A stretch of DNA of 64,000 nt from Carya illinoinensis (taxonomy: Eukaryota; Streptophyta; Magnoliopsida; Fagales; Juglandaceae): assembly GCF_018687715.1 (NCBI RefSeq), contig NC_056765.1:24052394-24116393 (forward strand). Direction: 5' to 3'. Below, piece by piece: positions 56,146-64,000 of this stretch (position 1 is its first letter; each line of letters begins with the position of its first letter). The notes beneath the pieces were generated by a model that worked only from the letters and a program-made list of their open reading frames with translations, had not been told where the DNA came from and searched no databases. A program made the position numbers and the translations under genes.

Positions 56146-57776
56146 ATCGTCCCCAACCTTCTTCACCCAGGCTCGTCGCCGTCAACCTTCTTCACCCAGA
56201 CCCGCCGCCGTCGGCCGACGTGGCCAACATCACCCCCACCGTTCGGTTCCCCTCCTGCCGGTGAACACCCCCACCAAAAATCTCCTCCATCCGAGCCACC
56301 GTTAGCCTCCTACAACCCCTCCTTTCCGCACGGTTTTGAGTAGTTTTCAGCGCCGTTGCTCCACCTCCAGCCACCACCTCTTCACAGCTTCTTCCCCTAC
56401 CTCTTGCCGACCTAACCCACCCATTTCCGGCCTCGATCCGTTGCCGGAGCAGCTCCCACGAGCTCAACTCCGATTTTGCTTTTTTCCACTTCCACCGCCG
56501 TTTCCACCGCCACCCACGGCCAAAGCTCACTTCCTTTAGATTCATAACATCTCAAGGTCATTCCCTATCAATTTTGTGTCTTGGTTTGTCCCCGTTCGAA
56601 AGTAGGTAATTTATTACCCACGACCAGAGTGTAAAATACACTGTTACGTTGTTTTTTCTCCGTCATCTGCAACGCCGCGAGTTTTTGAAAAATACCGTAT
56701 AGCGCTGTAAGTATTTTCCAAACTCTACTTTTAGATTTAAATATATTTTGCTCTTACAATAAATCATCTGGCTGGTTGGTTGATTCCGGACTAAGTCCGA
56801 AGAGTTCGGGGGTCGGATGGATTGAGGACGGAGTTACTTGATTTGTTGATTTGTGATTGGTTGGTTGGTTTGTGCCTTGATGATTGCATTGTATAGTGCA
56901 CGCATGTTCATGTTTAAAAAAGGAAAAACCGGGTTTTCGTGTAGTTGCATGCATGTACATGTGTTTGTAAAATGGAAACTGGGCTTGTAAGCGAGAAATG
57001 ATTTATGGTATATGTGAACGGTTGGATTGACTGGTTTGAGTCAGAGGCACATGTAGGAATGGTGGTAAACAGGGACGGTGGTAGAATCCCGCCTACGGTG
57101 CACACGTAGGGATGGTGGTAAGCAGGGACGGTGGTAGAATCCCGCCTGTGATTCCCGCCTACGGTGCTTGCGTAGGGACAGTGGTGAGCAGGGATGGTGG
57201 TAAAGTCCCGCCTACAATGCTCTAACGGTCTGGTTTTTGAGCCATTATCGGGAATAATGGCGAGCTTATGTTTAAAGAATATGTTTTGGGCCAAAATGAG
57301 ATTTTGGCGTGCGTGGAAAAAAATGTGATTTTATGGGATATGCGCATTTGCATTCTTTCATGCATATTGTTTGAGTTTTAATGTATTTTTATCTTGTGGC
57401 GTTTGAATCTTTACTTACCTGCGGCACCATTTTTGGTACCGTAGATTTTGGTGCAGAGATCGAGGAAGAGGAGAAGGCTGAGCCCAAGGAGGCAGCTCCG
57501 CCGGAGTTTTGATTTGGAAATTATGCTTTGTAGTTTGGTTTGAAACAATATTTGTATCTCGTAATATTTTATTATGTATGTTTTGAACGGTTTTGTATTA
57601 AACAATAAAAATTCTGGTACTTAGTTTATAACTTTGCTATCTGCTGCATATTTCTTCGTGCACATTTGTTGCTTATACACACACTTGGCACTTGGTAATA
57701 GGGTGGTGACCCGTGATGTCACCATCCGAACGTCTCGATTTTCCCGTGTCCGTATGGGGGGATTTGGGGGCATCAC
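56146..57776 (+). mobile_element. Inserted block resembling the 3' part of a gypsy-type LTR
   Basis: This GC-rich to mixed block is foreign to the copia element: it separates gag text from the copia leader (57780-58157). Its right end reads GTGATGTCACCATCCGAACG and GGGGGCATCACA. This resembles the ends of long plant chromovirus LTRs, by memory only. It includes a local repeat GGGACGGTGGTAGAATCCCGCC at 57050-57225. The left end begins without a TG start, so it is truncated or misread. Long frames on both strands at 56192-56545 come from composition and have no recognised domain. Confidence 0.45.
57050..57225 (+). repeat. Short tandem repeat, GGACGGTGGTAGAATCCCGCC units
   Basis: AGGGAYGGTGGTAR followed by ATCCCGCCTACGGTGC recurs three to four times with spacing of about 50-60 bases. 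Confidence 0.75.
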
Positions 57777-58157
57777 ACACAGCCCAGAAACCACAAAGCA
57801 AGCACTGGAAATAAAAACACTGCCCAGAAACAGAGAGGAACTGAACCTGCTGAAAGCCACACATAAGTGGTCGATCACCACACAACTACACACAAAATCT
57901 GCCAAAAGCTTCAAAGCCACCCACAAACGCCGTCAACCACCACAGGAAATGCCGACTGTCACTAAAACATCACCTGCAGCTACCGACAGCCACCAACAAC
58001 CACCAAGGTGACAAGCCCACAAGTCGGAACCTCACAAGCACCGAGAAAACACTCACCACAACTCAGCAACTCACCAACGTGTGAGAACAGAGAAGAAAAA
58101 AAATATTGTCGCAACTCAAAAAATTAAGACCACAGAGAAATGATAATCAGAATAGAA

Positions 58158-58169
58158 GCTCTGATACCA
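58158..58169 (-). promoter_or_regulatory. Copia primer binding site (initiator Met tRNA)
   Basis: On the minus strand TGGTATCAGAGC directly follows the 5' LTR. This is complementary to the 3' end of plant initiator tRNA-Met, the usual copia primer. Confidence 0.93.
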
Positions 58170-58549
58170 TGTCAAAAGATCTGAATACCTCTTTCCATTG
58201 GTTTCTTTCATTTATATAGAATAGAGTTACAACAAAGAGCCAGCATTTGCAGCATGATTTCAGCAGTTGATTGTTGTTGTTTACACTGTACACATTAAGC
58301 ATCTACACGTTAAGTCAATGGTACAGCCACCTATTTATCTGTTATTCCATCTAGAAATAGAAAGGCCTAAAAGTTCATTTACAACCACCCATTTTACATG
58401 TTAAGTCAATGGTACAACCACCTATTTTACATGTTAAGTCAATGGTACACCCACCTTATCTCAGCCACCCATTTTACACGTTAAGTCAATGGGATAGCCA
58501 CATATTTTACATGTTAAGTCAATGGTATAGCCACCTTATCTTTGTAACA
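58170..58549 (-). repeat. Copia 5' LTR (380 bp)
   Basis: Same ends as the 3' LTR (plus-strand TGTCAAAAG ... TTTGTAACA). It is 47 bases longer, mainly through an extra 33-bp repeat unit and a TTATCTCAG insertion near 58457-58465. Confidence 0.93.
58211..58218 (-). promoter_or_regulatory. TATA box of the copia 5' LTR
   Basis: TATATAAA on the minus strand, followed by TGAAAGAAA. The same sequence is in the 3' LTR at about 50127-50134. This is the likely start-site signal of the element. Confidence 0.55.
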
Positions 58550-58925
58550 ACTTGCTATGTGTATCTAAGTTGTTTATATCAATGTCCACAGTTTGTTGCT
58601 TTTCGGTTTTTATTAGTGTCCAAAGTTTGTTAATTTATCAGATCTATTGAATAGTTGTTGGCTTCTTATAAAACAAACATGTAAACGGAAATCTAGTAAT
58701 GAAATCAAAATATTGCCCTGCATAAAATCTAATAGGTAATGAATGACAGCTCCCTCCCAAAATGACTAAACTTCTCTAAAGTCACCAGCAAAGTGAAAGG
58801 TGGGAACCGAAATCAGAGATATGTAGGGGCGCTAAGTGCAAGCGAATATTACAAGTAACAAAGCATCTGTAGGGGCACAAAAGTCTTAAAAGTATTTGCT
58901 TTGACAAATCATCATTAACTAAGAA

Positions 58926-59229
58926 GAAACCTGGCCAGAATTCAACAACAAACCTACCAACTAAAACATAGAAAAAATGAAAAGAAAATTGGAAGTAAAT
59001 AATTTCTCCATTTACAAATCCCATTAGAAAGGCATTGGCCATGTCCATTACAATTGCAAGAACTAATTAAACAAGAAACCTGCCCATAATTAATTGAAAC
59101 AAACCTGCCAACTAAAATATAGAAAAAATGAAAAGAAAAATGAAAGTAAATAATTTCTCCTTTTACAAATCCCATTAAAGAGGCATTGGTCATGTCCATT
59201 ACAACTGCAAGAACTAATTAAACAAGAAG
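58926..59229 (+). repeat. Tandem duplication, two units of 149 bp
   Basis: GAAACCTGSCCA at 58926 recurs at 59075. Both units carry ATAGAAAAAATGAAAAGAAAA, AAATAATTTCTCC, TTTACAAATCCCATTA and GGCATTGG...CATGTCCATTACAA, ending AACTAATTAAACAAGAA. A partial third unit (GGCCATGTCCATTACAA) follows at about 59238. Non-coding. Confidence 0.88.
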
Positions 59230-59594
59230 TGGTAGAGGCCATGTCCATTACAAATACAACTAAAAAAGTGCAATCAAGAAGTTCTCTCAAAGAGAAGAGA
59301 AATTGACTGCCTAGGTGATCACAAATTGACCAATATTAAACTTAAAAGTCACCAAAGTTGCACCAGTTATGATCCATACTCCATGTGTCCAATTATAAAT
59401 ATAACAAAATTAATATACCTGCACGTGTCCAACATTGGACATATTTATCTTTTATGGGCCAAATAAATTCCTGCACGTGTCCAGCACTGGTGTATCTCCT
59501 CCATCTCTCTGATAAACAAGTAACAAAACTCATTTGTAAGTGTTTGCATTAACAAAATTACTAGCATAAACATGTATATTTAAATTAATTAATG

Positions 59595-62265
59595 TGGACC
59601 TGTTTACGTTTTCCCTTGACTGGTGCTTTTGTCGTCTTCGCTTTAACTTTCCACATGTCTTTCTTCATCCTGGATGCTCTTCTCAGAGATGGAGGTCTGT
59701 CTTTCCCTCTCACAACTAGTGGATTGAGTACTTGCTATGAACTACCACCTACTTGTGTTGTACGACCAACATTGGAACCTGTAAGGGTCATTGATGGGGT
59801 TTATGGTTGTCACGATATAAGTCAATCATTGCATACAACTTATGTGTTGCATCCTCGGTATGCTTTTTTCAAACCCGCTGCATGAGTAATCATCTGACAA
59901 CAAATATTCAATAGACTTGAATATCTGTTAGCATCTGCCCGTTGATCCCCTGCGTCATAGCTACAATGGATTAACGTGTATCTCCTCTTAATGTCCTTCT
60001 TCCATTGATCTAGAATATACCTCTTTGGCATAGATTTTATACCGTTACATTTTAATACGGCCAAAATATACCTACGCAATATACCTCTCATCTAAAATAA
60101 ACCACATGAACAATTTGCAGCTGCATCTTCCTCACTAAAGTCCACTGAATGTGTAACTAGCTTAGTGAACTCTTCCACACAAACTTCATCCTCTATCAAA
60201 TAGGTCTTAACTACACCATCTGTCTAACGTAACTCTAGATCCAGATCAATAATGCTAGTAAGTTGCTGCTGAACTTCCCTGAATTTAGCATTTGTGTACA
60301 AATCTTGAAATTTCTTTTCAATTAGAGATCTAGATATGCAGGGAATGGTGACGCTAAATGAGTAGAAGTCCATGCTATTTTCATTTTCAATTTTCTTTTT
60401 CAGCACATTGTCGAATTGGTCGACGAACTCTTTAAAGTTTGTCTTATTAGCATGAACATAACCATAAAAAAAAACAGTAATGCTCTCACTCCGCCGTGTT
60501 GTACTCATTCTAGCCCAAAAAAACTTCTTCAAGAATGCAGGTACCCAATGCTCACACTCAGCATATAAACTTTGCAGTTAGGCATTCTCATGCAAGTTGT
60601 AAGTGGTGATTAACTGATCCCAACATTTCTCAAACTCTTCAACACTTTGGGTGTCATACACACATTTCATCAATGCATTTTTCATCCCGCTTTCGTAGGA
60701 AGCATGAGAGACAAGCTTTTCGGGGACTTTCTTCAGTATATGCCACAAACAAAATTGATGTCAGATTTTTTGAAAGACAATAGCAATTGCATTTTTCATC
60801 GCTCTATCCTGATATGTGATAATAGCTTTTGGAGCTATATTATCCATACACTGCAACCAGGTCTGAAATAACCACACAAACGTTTCCGTATCCTTATTGA
60901 ATATCAATCCCACTCCCAACAAAATTGACTGGCTGTAGTGGTTTACACCAATAAATAGAGTAAAGAGCATCTCATATCTATTCGTCAAATACGTGGTGTC
61001 AAATGTGACCACGTCACCGAAATACTGATATGCTGCCCTACTACGGGGTCTGCCCAAAAGACAATTTTTAGCCTCCCATCATCATCCAAATCCATCAATG
61101 CAAAGAAATCGAGATTTTTGTATTGCATCCTACAAAAATATTCTCAAAGCGCTCTAGCACCACCTTTCCCAAGTCGTAGATGTTTTTCCTTGTCGATATA
61201 ATTATGACAATCATTTTCCAAAAACGAGAGGTTCTCTAATCCACCAGCACCAACGACGAGAGATCCAAAACTCTTATTCATTTGGATGCCAACCAAATCA
61301 TTCGTATCTATGACTCTATTTATGGAGTCACTCGTTTTTCTATTACATTGAAAGAAACGAGATTTATTTAGACTAAGACTATGGTTATGGATATTACGAA
61401 CTGTTGTCAAAACTTTCCATCAACTCTTAAGGCATTAATCTCCTTACATTCTGTCTTTCCTGTCAAACGTGGTCTGGAGACATTCAACGTCCTATTCCGG
61501 GCCTTCCCACCACGGGCAACCAAGAGTGACATATCTAACAGTCTCATCATCTCCTCTCTCAGTCCTTCTTGTCATCACCTCAAACCAGCAATTCTTAGCA
61601 TATTGCTTATAATAACTCATTAATTCTTCAAAAGAATAAAACTCCATCCTCGATTTTGGCTCCTCAATCATATCACCACCAACTTCATCCTCTAACTGAG
61701 GTGTCCCAGCAATGCTATCCTCGGTTTCCCATGAATCTAGTCTATCTTCTTTGCTTTCTTCAACTTTAGATGAGGTACATGGCATACCAGTTTCCCTACA
61801 ATCGGGTGTTTCCTCTATATCAACGTTTCCACTCGTTGCGGAGCATGTAGTCATGAGAGGAGTAGGGTAACTAGCATTCTGCAAAAAATTAAAAAATAAA
61901 AATAAAAAATCTATGACATTAAACTTTAAACAAAAAAAAAAACAACTTATTAAAAAAATTACAAGAACACAATTGCATCACCACTTGAATATTGCTTGGA
62001 TATTGGTAGCCATTTAGATATGGCGGAAAAGCTGGTAACCACATAGGAAGTGGTCCATAGTAACTGTGCATGTAATTTGTGAAGTTTGGACAAGTTGATG
62101 GTATGTCCTATCCTAACATGTTATTACACAAGTTATTCATGTAATTTGGAAATAAATATCAACACAACACAGTCTTACAAATTTTTAAAAGATATAACAT
62201 ACTGCAGTTGGAGAATTTGAGGTAGATGGTGTTAGTGGAGATGGTTGTTCTTCCCCTTTTCCCAT
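59595..62265 (-). pseudogene. FAR1/FHY3-like (FRS) MULE-derived gene, decayed
   Basis: Exon 1 (62265-62203) starts MGKGEEQPSP. Exon 2 is 62107-61985 and exon 3 starts at 61878, all with GT-AG limits and in frame. The FAR1 DNA-binding region covers MEFYSFEELMSYYKQYAK and RYVTL (about 61510-61660), where a frameshift and loss of the finger Cys follow. MULE transposase-like core: YFGDVVTFDTTYLTNRYEM, GVNHYSQSILLG and PKAIITYQDRAMKNAIAIVF (about 60765-61030). Downstream, FVDQFDNVLKKKIENENSMD (about 60380-60440). The SWIM finger near 60085-60125 reads NCSCGLF, stop, RGILRRYIL, so the C and H of the usual CRH are lost. A basic RPPSLRRASRM tail lies near 59650-59700. FRS proteins are domesticated transposases acting as transcription factors in light signalling (family knowledge). 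At least six frameshifts or stops make this copy inactive. Confidence 0.85.
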
Positions 62266-63208
62266 GTTGAGAGGAAATGAACTGCATGTGCAATAATACC
62301 AGTCAAGATTAGTTGAGAGATTACTTAAATAATATGAAAAACTTCTTCAAACGATATGTATATGTATATATATTATATATCTATACACACACATTCATAA
62401 TTTGATTGTCAAGACATAATAGGTAATTGAAAACAAATAATTACGCCTACAAGAATTGTTCATTCTAATTTATATATTTGTAATTAATTCAGAAAAAAAG
62501 GAGCCACCACTTCCGCTTTTGATGATGGAAATGGTACTACTGGAAGCATATTCTAGATTGAAGCCTATAATATCCTTCTTTCTTTACTTGGTCAGTGGAT
62601 CTCCAAGCAGAGGGATAAAGCTTCAGTATATGGAATATATCTTTACTTGGTCTGTATTCTATGCTTGATTTTGGTTAATTTTGAACTGTCCTTCCGTTGG
62701 TAATTTCTTTTGTTTTCGTTGATCTTGTGCAGACCATGGTGATGCTAGACTCTATTTGAATGATTTTGAGTTTTGGTAATTTGCCACATAATCAGTTTTA
62801 TCACTTTAATGGATTCGAGTGCAATGTAACCAATTTAAACACTTATTCTAAACTTTTATAACCCTCTTTACTTAAAAAAAAAAAAAAAATCGAGAGAAGT
62901 ATATTAGAGAACAGCTTTTATATGAAGGAAAAATCCATGGCCAGAAGAACTGCAAAATAAATCAGTATAATTACTACATTGTGCAAGTAAGTGAGAGACA
63001 CAACCAAGACAAAGTGAAACCGATTCCAGAGGAACTGCAAAGCCAAGCTATTCATTGCAACAAAATTAAATGGTCTACAGCATCCTCCCCATTGTTGTTT
63101 CAAACTACTGGGAGACTTTAGCAATGATATGGTCCAAAGTGATTCCGTGAAAAAATGTTCATAATCAAAACAAAAAAGCCCTACTTTCTATTACAATGCG
63201 CAGGAATT

Positions 63209-63211
<3 letters not shown>

Positions 63212-63260
<49 letters not shown>
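63212..63260 (+). repeat. (CT)n microsatellite
   Basis: About 24 CT units without interruption. The Arg-Glu and Ser-Leu frames across it are repeat artefacts. Confidence 0.95.
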
Positions 63261-63263
<3 letters not shown>

Positions 63264-63879
63264 CTTTTCTTTTCCGATGCACAAGTGGTGGCCAAAGGCT
63301 TGGATTCCTTCCATTTTACTTACAGAAAGGAATAACATTTCATTACAAGAAGCCAAATCTTATAGACATATGGAATCAAAAACTGCATAAAACAAAGTAA
63401 CAAAGAATGCTCATACCCACGACGGCACTCTCTCTTTCAGAAATCGACCACCAGCTCAGATTCTTCGACGGCACGATGGGGGTTCGACGACGCTAGCTGG
63501 TTTTCTTCTGTGATGGGTTTGATCCCCACCTCGCTCTCTGCGTCTGCCTCTATATGGGATTTTCTCTTCTTTTCGAGCGGTGTCGCTCGATCTGCAGAAA
63601 TCAAATATATATTCCTTTTTAGAGTTGTATTCTCGGCCGAGGAATGGACCTGCGAGGCTGGGATGGCCAGCAAGCAAAAGGTACAATTCTCACTAGCTTA
63701 TCTATTATCTAAGAAATTATAAATTATTTAAAGAATCGTTTGAAATAGAAGTTTCATTGTTTATAAATTATCTAAGAAATCATAAAATATATAAAAAAAA
63801 GTTTTATTCATTGTTATTTCATTATTTTTTTTCTCTTTCTTTATATACAATTTTTTTCCTGCTATTTTCTTATCACTAT

Positions 63880-64000
63880 TTCTTGTTAGGAATAAATTAA
63901 ATAGTGATTTAAGATTAGATAAACTAGTATGAAAGTTGAATAAAATATTATTATAATATTATTTTTATTTTGAGATTTGTAAAAATTTAAATTATTTATT
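63880..64000 (+). repeat. Dispersed AT-rich MITE-like family, copy D (cut by window end)
   Basis: AAAGTTGAATAAAATATTATTATAATATT and TTATTTTGAGATTTGTAAAAATT follow the block order of copies A and B, then the window stops. Confidence 0.5.

Larger units (their letters stand above)
50086..58549 (-). mobile_element. Ty1/copia LTR retrotransposon with two nested insertions
   Basis: It reads on the minus strand: 5' LTR 58549-58170, PBS 58158-58169, gag, protease, integrase, RT and RNase H, PPT 50419-50429, 3' LTR 50418-50086. AGTTG (50081-50085) and ACTTG (58550-58554) flank it as a probable 5-bp target duplication with one mismatch. Two later insertions sit inside: a hAT-type element (51798-53733) within the RT region, and a gypsy-LTR-like block (about 56146-57776) that replaced the gag start. 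Coding parts carry stops and shifts. Confidence 0.93.
62266..64000. other. Intergenic DNA to the window end
   Basis: Upstream of the FRS remnant. It contains (AT/TA/CA) runs near 62355-62395, an A run at 62874-62889 and a (CT)n microsatellite at 63212-63260. A slightly GC-richer stretch at 63410-63690 has open frames on the minus strand of up to 78 codons with no recognised motif. A copy of the AT-rich MITE-like family starts near 63880 and runs off the window. Confidence 0.4.

Noticed and set aside
56192..56545. Open frames of over 60 codons on both strands in the GC-rich block
   Set aside because: Overlapping long frames on both strands follow from GC-rich, stop-poor composition. No domain is seen, and the block lies inside an LTR-like insert.
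63437..63686. Minus-strand frames at 63437-63686 as a gene end
   Set aside because: Two overlapping frames compete, neither shows a domain, and no neighbouring exon could be joined.

Overview
The window reads as nuclear DNA of a woody dicot: spliced genes, AT-rich intergenic DNA and dense plant-type transposable elements (Tat-like Ty3/gypsy, Ty1/copia, L1-type LINE, hAT, MITEs). A dispersed AT-rich MITE-like family seen at about 1.1, 5.6, 35.6 and 63.9 kb, and the style of the repeats, suggest a tree of the Fagales (walnut, hickory or oak kind). That placement is an inference from memory, not a search result.

Two host genes are well supported, both on the minus strand. A four-exon gene at 2459-4640 encodes a 367-residue FAD/NAD(P) oxidoreductase of the AIFM2/FSP1-like family and looks intact. 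A long LRR receptor-like protein (RLP, Cf/Ve-like) lies at 42872-46096; one in-frame TGA cuts off its last repeats, membrane span and tail. Two decayed host-type genes are also readable: a zf-GRF protein (49525-50058, plus) and a FAR1/FHY3-like MULE-derived gene (59595-62265, minus). A block that includes the 3' end of the oxidoreductase gene is repeated just upstream of the RLP gene (836-2529 and 46356-46917). The two host genes therefore probably share a duplication history.

The rest is layered mobile DNA. From 6.0 to 10.9 kb: a hAT-type MITE and a decayed, gag-less Tat-like gypsy element (element 1). From 12.9 to 18.6 kb: a near full-length L1-type LINE (minus) with ORF1, ORF2, poly-A and a 13-bp target duplication. 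From 20.9 to 34.3 kb: a second, larger copy of the same gypsy family (element 2) with pol, two tandem-repeat zones and an antisense reading frame. A hAT transposon with a perfect 8-bp target duplication (28.1-31.97 kb) is nested in it. From 38.1 to 42.0 kb: a small poly-A retroposon with a perfect 12-bp target duplication, itself split by a 2.85-kb LTR-like element. From 50.1 to 58.5 kb: a Ty1/copia element (minus) with both LTRs, PBS and PPT. It is interrupted by a 1.94-kb AT-rich palindromic hAT-type element and by a block that looks like a gypsy LTR end.

Nothing here resembles a prokaryotic system, CRISPR array or operon. The most interesting signals are the inherited gag-less architecture and conserved antisense frame of the gypsy family, the duplication joining the two host genes, the single nonsense codon in the RLP, and several nested insertions whose target duplications can be read base by base. 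Intron-exon limits were read by eye from splice consensus and protein continuity. Homology statements rest on recognised motifs, and no database was searched.
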